The notes beneath the pieces are model-generated. The model worked only from the letters and a program-made list of their open reading frames with translations. It did not search any database and was not told the origin of the DNA. From the NCBI RefSeq assembly GCF_009801115.1, contig NZ_VTOL01000004.1, forward strand, positions 186,001-250,000: 64,000 bases of DNA. The letters run 5' to 3'. A program made the translations under genes and the position numbers. The stretch comes from Dyadobacter sp. 3J3 (GTDB lineage Bacteria; Bacteroidota; Bacteroidia; Cytophagales; Spirosomataceae). Position 1 is the stretch's first letter; each line of letters starts with the position of its first letter. Below are positions 19,252 through 27,509 of the stretch, one piece after another.

Positions 19252-19322
19252 AAAAAAGAAAAAAGGCGACCGATCAAAATCAGTCGCCTTTGTCTTAATT
19301 TTTAACCTTGACGGATTAAACG

Positions 19323-19943
19323 TTATTTCTTAGTAGAATCAGCCGCAGCTTTTCCAGCGTCAGAACCTTTGTATTCTTTATTCAAACCTTCAATTACTTT
19401 CTGAGTAACGTCAAGAGATTTGTCAGCGAACAAAATTCCACCACCCAAAGAATAACCTAATACATATTCGTATTTGTTATCCTTGTTATATTTTTCAATA
19501 TAAGATCTGATTTGTTTGTAAAGCTCTTCATTTTTGCCAGCTTCTTCCTGTTGAAGTCCAGCCATAGCCTGATCGCGGTAAGCAACAAGATCCTGCTGTT
19601 TTTTACCCAATTGAGCTTCTGTCGAACGAGCCTGGTCAGGCGTCATTGTCTGCGCCTTTTGCTGAAAAAATGCAATTTCATTCTGCAACGACCTTCCTTT
19701 TGTATTCAACTCATTTTCTAACTGGAAATGTTTGTTTTCCAATGCTTTCTTGGTATCCTTAAAGAAATCGTAATTCGTCAAAAGTGAATCGACTTGCACA
19801 TACACAGTACGACGACCTGCTACTACTCCATCCGATCCTGCTGCTACGGATTCAGATTTACCACCTGAAAAATGTAAGAAAAATAACACCGCTACGGCTA
19901 TGCTAAGCACGATGTTCCAAATTAACGAAGTATTGTTATTCAC
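19323..19943 (-). CDS. OmpH/Skp-family periplasmic coiled-coil protein
   Basis: I place the start at the GTG at 19943, giving a 206-residue protein. The -7 promoter element at 19977-19984 lies inside any longer frame, so upstream TTG starts would not be transcribed. The N-terminus is VNNNTSLIWNIVLSIAVAVL with one hydrophobic segment (signal anchor or signal peptide). Next come VYVQVDSLLTNYDFFKDTKK and a long charged coiled coil (about residues 65-150, rich in Gln, Glu and Lys), then YVLGYSLGGGILFADKSLDVT near the C-terminus, as in OmpH. Family members chaperone outer-membrane proteins through the periplasm. It appears monocistronic. Confidence 0.82.
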   Translation of the reverse strand: MNNNTSLIWNIVLSIAVAVLFFLHFSGGKSESVAAGSDGVVAGRRTVYVQVDSLLTNYDFFKDTKKALENKHFQLENELNTKGRSLQNEIAFFQQKAQTMTPDQARSTEAQLGKKQQDLVAYRDQAMAGLQQEEAGKNEELYKQIRSYIEKYNKDNKYEYVLGYSLGGGILFADKSLDVTQKVIEGLNKEYKGSDAGKAAADSTKK

Positions 19944-19976
19944 GTTTTTAAGGTTTTGTTTTTTTAGAAAGAGCCG

Positions 19977-19984
19977 CAAAGATA
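19977..19984 (-). promoter_or_regulatory. -7 promoter element of the OmpH-like gene
   Basis: The minus strand reads TATCTTTG (TAnnTTTG). A possible -33 TTG lies 22 nt upstream at 20007-20009. This element fixes the translation start downstream, at the GTG at 19943. Confidence 0.65.
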
Positions 19985-20021
19985 ATGATTTGTGTTTCAA
20001 GGCCTACAATTATGGCATTTT

Positions 20022-20564
20022 TTACTCTAGTTTAAAGATGGACGAGTGACCTTTTGAATATAAAATGAGTATTTTCTGACCAGGACGTAGATAACCATAT
20101 TTTTTAGGGTCCAATCCCTGGCGTAAAACCCCTTCATCTGTATCATACTCAACAACCATAAATTCCTGAGTAAATGAAGTTTTTAAAGTGAAAGAAATTT
20201 TAGTAATTCCTAATACTGTTGCTGTTGCTTCAATTGTTTTGCGGTTTAAATAATAGCCTTTGATCTTTTCATTTAGACCAAAAGCAAGGTGTTGTGAAAT
20301 TGAATAATACAAAGTTAAAATTGCTATAAAAATAAGAACTCCTATTATTTTGAAATACGACTTTCCCGGTATAAACAGGAGTTTGACAATTCCATTATCT
20401 TCATACCTTTTTAATGTAGGAAAAAATATAAATAGAAAACCAACGGTCGTAATATTGAGAGACCACCATTTCACAGCACTCCAAAATTCAAGATTATGTA
20501 TAAAAACAGCTACAAGAAGAAAAGCGACTAATAACAGGGCAATTCCAAGCAAAATCTTTTTCAC
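20022..20564 (-). CDS. Hypothetical membrane protein with C-terminal soluble domain
   Basis: I do not recognise a family. The 180-residue protein has three hydrophobic helices in the first ~100 residues (ILLGIALLLVAFLLVAVFI; a segment near ITTVGFLFIFFP; FKIIGVLIFIAILTLYYS). A compact beta-rich tail of about 80 residues follows, with EATATVLGI, FMVVEYDTDEG and YLRPGQKILILYSKG. The tail resembles the small extracytoplasmic or cytoplasmic domains of DUF3592-type proteins, but this is only a visual similarity. It is 18 bp downstream of cutC on the same strand and may share its transcript. Confidence 0.65.
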   Translation of the reverse strand: MKKILLGIALLLVAFLLVAVFIHNLEFWSAVKWWSLNITTVGFLFIFFPTLKRYEDNGIVKLLFIPGKSYFKIIGVLIFIAILTLYYSISQHLAFGLNEKIKGYYLNRKTIEATATVLGITKISFTLKTSFTQEFMVVEYDTDEGVLRQGLDPKKYGYLRPGQKILILYSKGHSSIFKLE

Positions 20565-20581
20565 ATATTTAATACTAAAAG

Positions 20582-21316
20582 TTATTGACTTGCCACCACA
20601 CTCACAATTGCTTCAACTAAACCCAAATCACTATACATCACCGATCTTTCATCCGGACTTTCACCAGCCATGGAAATGTCAGATGGGAAATATTTTTGGC
20701 GCCCGGGACGGAAAGATTTGGCTGTTAAGTGTAGAGAGTGTACCCCGGCTTCTTTAAGTTCAGCAGCATTGCCATGGTTCACACCACCACCGGCCATAAT
20801 TTCTATTGAGCTTCCGGCAGCTTTGGCCAGTTGTTCCAGGACCTTTATTCCTTCCAGTGCATTAGGTTTTTGGCCCGAGGTTAGAATTCTTTCAGCACCT
20901 GTTTCAATAACAGCTTTTAAAGCTTTAACAGGATCTGGCGTAAGATCAAATGCACGGTGGAAAGTTACTTTCATCGGGGCGGCATAATCTACAAGTGCTT
21001 TGGTACGTGCTATATCAACTTGCCCGTCCGGAAGAAGTATACCCAAAACAACGCCATCCGCTCCCAGTTTTTTGGCCATTGCGATATCCCGTTTCATGAT
21101 TTCTTCTTCAAAAAAATCATAAACAAAATCACCGCCACGCGGACGGATCATGACATAAATAGGAATCTGGATATGTTCACGAACCATTTCTATAAGGCCG
21201 GCGCTTGGCGTGGTTCCACCTTCGCCTAATCCACCGCAAAGCTCAATGCGCCCTGCGCCACCTACCTGGGCATTCATACAGGACTCCAGGGAGTATGCGC
21301 AAACTTCAATTGTCAT
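20582..21316 (-). CDS. cutC: CutC family protein
   Basis: The 244-residue TIM-barrel protein opens with the family signature IEVCAYSLESC, then GAGRIELCGGLGEGGTTPS. It also has YVMIRPRGGDFVY, GADGVVLGILLPDG, KVTFHRAFDLT and EIMAGGGVNHGNA. CutC was named for copper homeostasis in E. coli; its biochemical role is not settled in the literature, so the name should be read as a family label. No copper transporter or regulator lies nearby. The start ATG at 21316 matches the usual family N-terminus. Confidence 0.9.
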   Translation of the reverse strand: MTIEVCAYSLESCMNAQVGGAGRIELCGGLGEGGTTPSAGLIEMVREHIQIPIYVMIRPRGGDFVYDFFEEEIMKRDIAMAKKLGADGVVLGILLPDGQVDIARTKALVDYAAPMKVTFHRAFDLTPDPVKALKAVIETGAERILTSGQKPNALEGIKVLEQLAKAAGSSIEIMAGGGVNHGNAAELKEAGVHSLHLTAKSFRPGRQKYFPSDISMAGESPDERSVMYSDLGLVEAIVSVVASQ

Positions 21317-21445
21317 AATATTATTTATTAAATATTCGAAATACGATTAAATTTTTTTCTTGTCTAATTATTTAACCGTTTAAAAAATATTGAATTAAGG
21401 ACTTTAAAATATTGAATAATATTGAATTTAATTAATCAAATAATA

Positions 21446-21901
21446 ATGAAAAAGATATTCACAAATTTCAGACAGCCCTTAAATAGAAATTGGGAAAATT
21501 TAAATAGAACCTATCTAGATTTTCAAGACCTGGAACATTTTTCTGAGGTGATGTCCATTTTGGCTGCTTTTAAAATCGTGTCTGTTGTCAGCGAATATAA
21601 TCCTATCGTTTTTTTAGCAGTACCATTTGTATTCCTGGTAAGTAAAAAGTTAAGGGATAAGATATCGTCAAACACAAAACTTTCTAGATTTTTAGAGCCA
21701 CTCATGGTATCATGGATGTTCGCATCAATGATATTCGTATCTGTATTTTCGTTTTCAAAGTTACTTGGATTAGATTCAATATTTCAGAGCATTCTTAGTT
21801 TCCTGACTCTTTACATATTTATTTCAGTTGTCATTTATCAAAAAAGGGGTTTAAATCCCATATTTTTTGGTAAGAAAGAGATGAACAAAATCCACGGTTA
21901 A
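21446..21901 (+). CDS. Hypothetical small membrane protein
   Basis: The ATG at 21446 gives a 151-residue protein (MKKIFTNFRQPLNRNWENLN); an in-frame TTG at 21422 is less likely. There are about four hydrophobic segments: one around IVFLAVPFVFLV, a long one at LMVSWMFASMIFVSVFSFS, and SILSFLTLYIFISVVIYQ near the end. I recognise no domain. The gene is AT-rich, isolated between the divergent cutC and the DUF2795 gene, and has no clear promoter. Confidence 0.55.
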   Translation: MKKIFTNFRQPLNRNWENLNRTYLDFQDLEHFSEVMSILAAFKIVSVVSEYNPIVFLAVPFVFLVSKKLRDKISSNTKLSRFLEPLMVSWMFASMIFVSVFSFSKLLGLDSIFQSILSFLTLYIFISVVIYQKRGLNPIFFGKKEMNKIHG

Positions 21902-22090
21902 AAACCAAAATGTTGTGGAATGATTCTTTACTGATTCAAAATTAAGTGTAGAAGTATTTAATTATTGCCTGAAATTTATTCCAATTTTATGATTTTCAAT
22001 CTTTTAGCATATTGACACAAAATATTAAAAATAAAAAACAATTATTTTAGATTTTTTTTGTTTAAAATTATTAAAAGATGCAATTTTTTT

Positions 22091-22098
22091 TACTTTTG
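22091..22098 (+). promoter_or_regulatory. -7 promoter element of the DUF2795 gene
   Basis: TACTTTTG matches TAnnTTTG and lies 45 nt before the start codon. The nearest TTTG upstream (22057-22060) is 30 nt away, too far for a standard -33 element. Confidence 0.55.
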
Positions 22099-22143
22099 CA
22101 ATCCTTAAAAAATTAAGTAACTATTTAATAGGCGACAAAAATT

Positions 22144-22365
22144 ATGTACTGGACTCTCGAACTCGCATCATATCTGGAGGATGCTCCTTGGCCAGCTACC
22201 AAAGACGAGCTGATTGACTTCGCAATTAGAACAGGCGCTCCGTTAGAAGTAGTTGAAAACCTACAAGAATTGGAAGATGATGGTCAGCCTTATGAAAGCA
22301 TTGAGGAAATTTGGCCGGATTATCCGACCAAAGATGACTTCTTCTTTAATGAAGACGAATATTAA
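22144..22365 (+). CDS. DUF2795 domain-containing small acidic protein
   Basis: The 73-residue protein matches the DUF2795 pattern seen across Bacteroidota: MYWTLELASYLEDAPWPATK, then DELIDFAIRTGAPLEVVENL and acidic aromatic residues ending DDFFFNEDEY. The function is unknown. It has its own promoter element and a strong terminator, which suggests a small, independently and perhaps highly expressed gene. Confidence 0.85.
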   Translation: MYWTLELASYLEDAPWPATKDELIDFAIRTGAPLEVVENLQELEDDGQPYESIEEIWPDYPTKDDFFFNEDEY

Positions 22366-22372
22366 TGAAGAG

Positions 22373-22390
22373 CGGCGCCTGATGGCGCCG
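22373..22390 (+). terminator. Terminator of the DUF2795 gene
   Basis: CGGCGCC-TGAT-GGCGCCG forms a 7-bp all-GC stem with a 4-nt loop, followed directly by TTTTTTG, 7 nt past the stop codon. Confidence 0.92.
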
Positions 22391-22404
22391 TTTTTTGTTT
22401 GATT

Positions 22405-23907
22405 TTATTGAGAATTTCGTTTCAATAAATATTTTTCAAAAATACTTCCTTTTTTGAGTGAATATTGTTGCACAACTTCTTTTCCATTGGCATAACCCTT
22501 TTCAAGGAAATCGTAATAATTGTCTCCAAATTCTGAAATTACGGGATTCTCTATGGAATTGACCGATCCCATATTCAGCGTAAATAGTCGCTCATAATAG
22601 AATTTTACAAAACTTAGCGAGTTGACCGCCAGAAATAATGCGGCCACTATCAGTCCATAATTTTTTCTTTTGTCCAGGACTCCGGTTACAAATGCATAGG
22701 CAATACTCGTTGCCAATACGATTTGGGCTGCAATGGAGGCCCGTGTGTTCAAATCGTTGAAATGGCCTACTTGTACCAAACCTAATAATGCGAAAGTAAG
22801 AAAGGATACCCATAAAAGATCCCTATCGAATTTCATAAGACTTTTTCTGAAAAAAATAAACCAGATTCCGAAAAATCCGAAAAGATATAACAAGTAATAT
22901 ACCGGCCAAATCGGACTCCCGGTTTGCCATATAAATAAATTGCTTTCCATAGATGTTGCATCAGAGCTGAGGAGGAATGCTATCACCGGATAAAATGCCA
23001 ATAACAATAAAACACCAAATAGGGCGGCATTTAAAATAAACCGAAACTGAGCCTGCTGGAAGCCTCTGTAGACAAAATACAAACCAAACAGTGACAGACC
23101 AATTGCCGTAAAAGGTGTCCAAAAGAAAGAGCTAAAAATGAAAACTGCAAACGGATAGAAATATTTGACATTGGTAATAGCTGCCATGAAAAAGCAGGTA
23201 CCAATAATGGCAGGCAAAGTATGCTGAGGAGCCTCCGACAGGCTTTTTGAAAAAATGGGAAGCTGATTCAGTACAAATTTTCCATTAATAAGGATGGAGT
23301 TATTTTGAAAGTTGACAGCTCCTGCCAATAATTTACTTAAAGCTGGCAAAAGTACGCTGACATAAGATCCCAAAATGATAAGCAAACTGATTAGTATGCG
23401 CTGACGGTTTTTCAAATCTTTAAACCGGATCTGAATCCAGGAAAAACTTAACAGAAGTCCAAACCAGGTCCAGATAAAAGCAAAACCTTTTATAAAATGA
23501 ACCGAGGTGATTTTACCAAGTAAAGACGGAATAATATAGTATCCCAGATAATAGCACATATAAACGTCACGATCCTGATCATACAACGGCAAGGATTGTG
23601 TTGCTAATAAATTAAATTTGAAATTATGTGCCTGATAATCATAGCTTTGGTAGTCAAATCCGCCAAATTCAGAAAAATACGAAAGTAATAATGATATAAA
23701 AAATGAAGAAATAAGTATCGGTTTCAGCGAAAATGTCAACGGGTCAGGATTAAGCTTTTTATCACGCGTTTTATAGATTGAGAAAAGCATTACTACCGTT
23801 AACGCAAACATTGAAATAATAGAATAACTACTATCCACCCAAAAGAATAAAAATAAGTAGGTCGGTAGTGTAATGTATAGTAAGGTTACAATAGTAAGGT
23901 TTCTCAT
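22405..23907 (-). CDS. Large polytopic membrane protein, possibly GT-C-like
   Basis: The 500-residue protein has about 12 hydrophobic helices. After the first helices comes a polar stretch (GGFDYQSYDYQAHNFKFNLL, then LPLYDQDRDVYMCYY) in the position of the extracytoplasmic acidic loop of GT-C glycosyltransferases and related wzy-like enzymes. This resemblance is by topology only and no family motif is certain. The last ~70 residues are soluble. It is convergent with the DUF2795 gene and not in an obvious operon. Confidence 0.65.
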   Translation of the reverse strand: MRNLTIVTLLYITLPTYLFLFFWVDSSYSIISMFALTVVMLFSIYKTRDKKLNPDPLTFSLKPILISSFFISLLLSYFSEFGGFDYQSYDYQAHNFKFNLLATQSLPLYDQDRDVYMCYYLGYYIIPSLLGKITSVHFIKGFAFIWTWFGLLLSFSWIQIRFKDLKNRQRILISLLIILGSYVSVLLPALSKLLAGAVNFQNNSILINGKFVLNQLPIFSKSLSEAPQHTLPAIIGTCFFMAAITNVKYFYPFAVFIFSSFFWTPFTAIGLSLFGLYFVYRGFQQAQFRFILNAALFGVLLLLAFYPVIAFLLSSDATSMESNLFIWQTGSPIWPVYYLLYLFGFFGIWFIFFRKSLMKFDRDLLWVSFLTFALLGLVQVGHFNDLNTRASIAAQIVLATSIAYAFVTGVLDKRKNYGLIVAALFLAVNSLSFVKFYYERLFTLNMGSVNSIENPVISEFGDNYYDFLEKGYANGKEVVQQYSLKKGSIFEKYLLKRNSQ

Positions 23908-24191
23908 GCAGTTGGCCTATTCCTATCAAAGGTTAAGATTTAGATAAAATGTTCGGCAATGCCGAAAAAATTCTATGCCAAATTAAATCTTTTTTTTGAG
24001 CCTTTATGAACCTCGATGGTACGATTGTTTATTTGAATCAACTAGTTATAAGAATGATCATAAAATGTGCAAAGATTCATTGATAATATTTTTTTAATAT
24101 CATGAAAGGAATGTAAATTGGTAACGTTGTTATGAAAAGCAAATACCAGAAAGCCCAATTATTTTCATAGTTAAGTATCTATCCAGACCAA
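23908..24191. other. Intergenic region with a small hairpin
   Basis: This is the divergent interval between the polytopic protein and the AlbA_2 gene. It contains TTCGGC-AAT-GCCGAA (23952-23966) but no coding frame. I see no exact promoter element; TAACCTTTG on the minus strand at about 23924 is a near match. Confidence 0.4.
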
Positions 24192-24836
24192 TTGATGGAA
24201 CTACGATTGCTTAAAGAGTTGGTCAGAAGAGGTGAGGGTGATCATGTGGAATTCAAATTGAAATCCAATCATCCGGAAAAAATTGTCCGCGAGCTTGTTG
24301 CCTTCGCTAATTCGGGGGGTGGAAAACTCTTCGTCGGTGTTGGGGACGACCGGACTATCAAAGGATTAAAAGACTCGTTTGAAGACGAATACACCCTCGT
24401 AAAAGCTATTGACACCTATTGTTTCCCCAAACTTGATTATCGTTTAGAAAGAATTCCTGTCGATACGGAACGTGAAGTTCTGGTTTTGACCATTCCACGA
24501 AGTCTTGATAAGCCGCATTATGTTGTGGATTCCGCCGGGATGAAAAAGGCATACGTTCGCGTGGCGGATAAATCCATTCAGGCTAGCAGGGAAATGCGTG
24601 AAATTATGCGTCGTGGCCGTTTTAAACGGGATGTACGATTTCAGTACGGTGATAAGGAAGAAAAGCTGATGAAACTTCTGGATGAAAAACAGACCGTAAC
24701 GGTTGAATTATTTGCGGCAGCGGCTGGGATTCCAAGAAAAATGGCTTCTAATACGCTGGTGATGCTCGTTCTTGCCAATGTTTTGGAAGTTCATCCGCAC
24801 GAAGTGTTTGATCATTTTACGGTAGCGATGGCATAA
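24192..24836 (+). CDS. AlbA_2 (Schlafen-like) domain protein with C-terminal winged helix
   Basis: The 214-residue protein carries the AlbA_2 signature: HVEFKLKSNHPEKIVRELVA, then FANSGGGKLFVGVGDDRTIKG, VLTIPRSLDKPHYV and AYVRVADKS. The C-terminal ~60 residues (LLDEKQTVTVELFAAAAGIP, then KMASNTLVMLVLANVLEVH) look like a winged helix. Proteins of this type bind nucleic acid or nucleotides and are often annotated as putative transcriptional regulators. The actual role here is unknown. It is followed by an unusual 108-nt inverted-repeat structure. Confidence 0.78.
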   Translation: MMELRLLKELVRRGEGDHVEFKLKSNHPEKIVRELVAFANSGGGKLFVGVGDDRTIKGLKDSFEDEYTLVKAIDTYCFPKLDYRLERIPVDTEREVLVLTIPRSLDKPHYVVDSAGMKKAYVRVADKSIQASREMREIMRRGRFKRDVRFQYGDKEEKLMKLLDEKQTVTVELFAAAAGIPRKMASNTLVMLVLANVLEVHPHEVFDHFTVAMA

Positions 24837-24858
24837 TCAGCCCAATGAATTAATAAAA

Positions 24859-24966
24859 AGCAGTCCGCCGACGCGTTGAAAGAATGATGACAATAACCTC
24901 AGTAATGAGGACGATAGAATACCATTGACTCATTGACGAATTCTCTCATCGCGACGGTGGACTGCT
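24859..24966. terminator. Large structured inverted repeat, probable bidirectional terminator
   Basis: A 17-bp terminal stem (15 matches; AGCAGTCC-CCG-CGCG pattern) encloses 74 nt containing a second hairpin, CCTCA-GTAA-TGAGG (24897-24910). It lies between the convergent AlbA_2 and DUF3127 genes. Both flanks are A/T-rich (AAAAAG before, TATATTTTT after), so it can serve both strands. The size is unusual for a terminator, and a small RNA is possible. Confidence 0.5.
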
Positions 24967-24975
24967 AATATATTT

Positions 24976-25344
24976 TTAGAATGGCAAATCGTCAGATTCG
25001 TCTTCTGTAAAAGTTGTTACCGGAGGAAAAGTACTATTGTTGCTACCACCGCTAAAAGATGCTCCGCCGCCGCCTGCGCTTCCGGCTTTGTCAACTTTCC
25101 ATGCTTTTATTTCTGTATACCAGCGATTGTTATATTCGCGGCTTTCAACGTCGATAGATGCTGTTACAGCGTCATTTATCTGTAAACCAGCCTGATCGAT
25201 TTTGTCACCCCACAATGAAATGCATACTTTTTTTGGATACTGCGAAGGGATTTCAAGAATAAATTCCTGCTTCCGCCATGTTCCATTTTTACCCTGACCA
25301 GACACTTCAGGGAGTAAAGCGATGACAGTTCCTGTTAATTCCAT
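24976..25344 (-). CDS. DUF3127 OB-fold protein with SSB-like acidic tail
   Basis: The 122-residue protein has the DUF3127 pattern: MELTGTVIALLPEVSGQGKN, then GTWRKQEFILEIP and PKKVCISLWGDKID, giving a single OB-like barrel to about residue 85. A low-complexity Gly/Ser linker (GSAGGGGASFSGGSNNS) follows. The C-terminus is acidic and ends DESDDLPF, closely like the DDDIPF tip by which SSB recruits repair and replication proteins. I infer a single-stranded nucleic-acid-binding protein related to SSB in design. It has an almost ideal promoter. Confidence 0.82.
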   Translation of the reverse strand: MELTGTVIALLPEVSGQGKNGTWRKQEFILEIPSQYPKKVCISLWGDKIDQAGLQINDAVTASIDVESREYNNRWYTEIKAWKVDKAGSAGGGGASFSGGSNNSTFPPVTTFTEDESDDLPF

Positions 25345-25381
25345 GAATAACTTGTTTGTTGTTTTGCTATAATGTAGAGAT

Positions 25382-25413
25382 CAAAAGTAATGGTTTTGCC
25401 TTTGGAATGCAAA
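25382..25413 (-). promoter_or_regulatory. Promoter of the DUF3127 gene
   Basis: On the minus strand: TTTG (25413-25410), a 20-nt spacer and TACTTTTG (25389-25382), an exact fit to the Bacteroidota consensus. The leader would be about 30 nt. Confidence 0.85.
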
Positions 25414-25427
25414 ATAGAATTGAAAAC

Positions 25428-26567
25428 TTAACCAATTGCCTGCGCCAGATCTTCTATTAAATCCTCAACATCTTCTATTCCCACACTAAGGCGGATGAGT
25501 GTGTCTTTTAATCCCGTTTTTTCCCGTTCTTCCTTTGGAATGCTAGCATGTGTCATACTCGCGGGATGCGTGCAAAGAGATTCCACACCGCCCAATGATT
25601 CGCCCAAAGAAAATACTTCCAGACTTTCCATCACACGAATAGCTTGCTCATAATTGTCTCCTTTTAGTTCAAAGGAAACAATTCCGCCATATCCACGCAT
25701 TTGTCGTGTTGCCAAAAGGTGCCCTTCGTGTGAAGGAAGTCCCGGATAATATACTTTTCCAACTTTCGGGTGATCTTCGAGCCACATAGAAACTACTTTC
25801 GCATTTTCACAATGCCGCTGCATCCTTATATGTAACGTTTTTATTCCTCGTAAAACCAGAAAGCAATCCTGAGGCCCTGGAACCGCGCCACTTGCATTCT
25901 GGATAAAAGCCAGCTGTTTTGCCAGCTCGTCATCATTGACAATAAGCGCGCCCATAACCGTATCGGAATGTCCGCCAAGATATTTGGTCACCGAATGCAT
26001 GACAATATCCGCTCCCTGATCCAACGGATTTTGCAGATATGGTGAAGCAAAGGTATTATCCACCACGCTCAGGATTCCTTTTTGTTTACAAACATGGGTT
26101 ACCGCTTCAATGTCAATAATCTTCAACAAAGGATTCGTTGGCGTTTCAACCCAGATCATTTTCGTTTTTTCCGAAATTACTTTTTCGATTTCCTTGATAT
26201 CACGCATATCAACAAAATGAAAAACCAAACCGAACGGCTCGTAGATTTTTTTCATAATCCGGTACGTGCCTCCATAAATATCATTCGTGGCGATAATTTC
26301 ATCACCGGGGCGGAATAATTTCAAAACGGCATCCGTTGCAGCCAGGCCCGACGCATAGCAAATTCCATGTTTACCATTTTCCAAAGCTGCCAGTGCATTT
26401 TGCAAAGCGGTACGCGTAGGATTGTGCGTGCGGGAATATTCATACCCTTTATGTTTTCCCGGACTTTCCTGAACATAAGTTGAAGTCTGGTAAATCGGTG
26501 TCATAATCGCACCTGTTGTTGGGTCAGGTTCAACACCTGCATGTATAGCTTTGGTCGCGAATTTCAT
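25428..26567 (-). CDS. Cystathionine gamma-synthase / gamma-lyase family PLP enzyme
   Basis: The 379-residue protein is a complete member of the Cys/Met-metabolism PLP family. YSR (44-46) contacts the cofactor phosphate of the neighbouring subunit, and the Schiff-base Lys195 lies in SVTKYLGGHSD. ETPTNPLL and VVDNTFASPY are also conserved, and GESLGGVESLCTHPASMTHA lies near the C-terminus. It handles transsulfuration between cysteine and homocysteine. Synthase (MetB) and lyase activities cannot be separated from sequence by eye, so no symbol is given. It appears monocistronic, with a -7 element at 26611. Confidence 0.9.
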   Translation of the reverse strand: MKFATKAIHAGVEPDPTTGAIMTPIYQTSTYVQESPGKHKGYEYSRTHNPTRTALQNALAALENGKHGICYASGLAATDAVLKLFRPGDEIIATNDIYGGTYRIMKKIYEPFGLVFHFVDMRDIKEIEKVISEKTKMIWVETPTNPLLKIIDIEAVTHVCKQKGILSVVDNTFASPYLQNPLDQGADIVMHSVTKYLGGHSDTVMGALIVNDDELAKQLAFIQNASGAVPGPQDCFLVLRGIKTLHIRMQRHCENAKVVSMWLEDHPKVGKVYYPGLPSHEGHLLATRQMRGYGGIVSFELKGDNYEQAIRVMESLEVFSLGESLGGVESLCTHPASMTHASIPKEEREKTGLKDTLIRLSVGIEDVEDLIEDLAQAIG

Positions 26568-26610
26568 AGAAAAATAGTTAGCGTCAATCTTCGAATTTGT
26601 AGTAAAAGAC

Positions 26611-26618
26611 CAAAGATA
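26611..26618 (-). promoter_or_regulatory. -7 promoter element of the cystathionine enzyme gene
   Basis: The minus strand reads TATCTTTG, 43 nt before the start codon. No exact TTTG -33 element is present, and no SAM riboswitch fold is recognisable in the short leader. Confidence 0.6.
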
Positions 26619-26698
26619 ACCTTCCGGAAAAACCTTTTAGAGAAAGAAGTGGTTAATTTGATAACTGAAATTATTGTATTGACTAAAAATATCTTCTT

Positions 26699-27376
26699 TT
26701 GGCGAATCCATTAGTAAAAAAACTTCCTTTACCTCTTGTCGTAAGCGTTTTACTCACTGTTGTTCCATTAGTCACGACGTCTCTGCTGACAGCCTCCGCT
26801 GTGGCACATGAAGAATTATTGCGAAGCTGGTCTTACGGAACCTGGATGCTGGTAACGATTGGATTAACTCTTACCTCAGCGATTGCGCTCACACCGCCAA
26901 CATTCCTCGCACTGGTTTTTGGTTATTTTTTAGGATGGTACGCAATTCCGTTTTTGTTTTTACTAAATCTCGGAGCCATTGCGCTTCTTTATATACTGGC
27001 AGATTTTTTCAATGCAGAATCCATCCGGATCTATCTGGTGCAGATTTATCCTGAAATTGAATCGCTCATTCGAAAATTTAAGGCCAACCAGTTCCGGCTG
27101 ATTTTCTTTGCAAAACTTTCTCCTGTTCTACCATTTACGATTACTAATTTATTTTTTAACGTAGTCGGTGCAAAGTTACCTCAGGTACTTGCAGGCGGGA
27201 CGCTGGGAATGATTCCGCGAACAGTTCTGGCGGTTTGGGCGGGAAGGGAAGCGCAGGAAATCCGTTATTTGCTGGAACATCCAAATGAAGGATTGGGGAC
27301 AAAAATTCTGCTGCTTTCGCTGATCATTATTTCAACCGTCGGGATTGGATATCTGTTTAAGGATAAGAAGGATTGA
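26699..27376 (+). CDS. TVP38/TMEM64 (VTT domain) family membrane protein
   Basis: The frame opens with TTG (MANPLVKKLPLPL), and no ATG occurs before residue 50, so TTG is the best start. The 225-residue protein has about five to six helices and the VTT/DedA-like core: PTFLALVFGYFLGWYAIPF, FFAKLSPVLPFTITNLFFNV and LAGGTLGMIPRTVLAVWAG. VTT proteins are linked to lipid scrambling and membrane homeostasis. It is divergent from the cystathionine enzyme gene and 133 bp upstream of the SSS symporter. Confidence 0.8.
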   Translation: MANPLVKKLPLPLVVSVLLTVVPLVTTSLLTASAVAHEELLRSWSYGTWMLVTIGLTLTSAIALTPPTFLALVFGYFLGWYAIPFLFLLNLGAIALLYILADFFNAESIRIYLVQIYPEIESLIRKFKANQFRLIFFAKLSPVLPFTITNLFFNVVGAKLPQVLAGGTLGMIPRTVLAVWAGREAQEIRYLLEHPNEGLGTKILLLSLIIISTVGIGYLFKDKKD

Positions 27377-27509
27377 TATCTTGACAGGCTTTTCTATATT
27401 AAATTATTTTGTATGATAAGATCGTATAATAAAAGGATATAAAACCACATAAATACATGAATGTAATCCTGTTTATTTGCAATTAAGTTATACTTCTTAA
27501 TAAAGTAGA

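Noticed and set aside
24192-24836. AlbA_2/Schlafen-like protein as an antiviral defence gene
   Set aside because: It lacks nuclease or helicase domains and defence neighbours; a regulator-like reading is safer.
26568-26698. SAM or other sulfur riboswitch before the cystathionine enzyme gene
   Set aside because: The leader implied by the -7 element is under 45 nt and contains no fitting stem structure.
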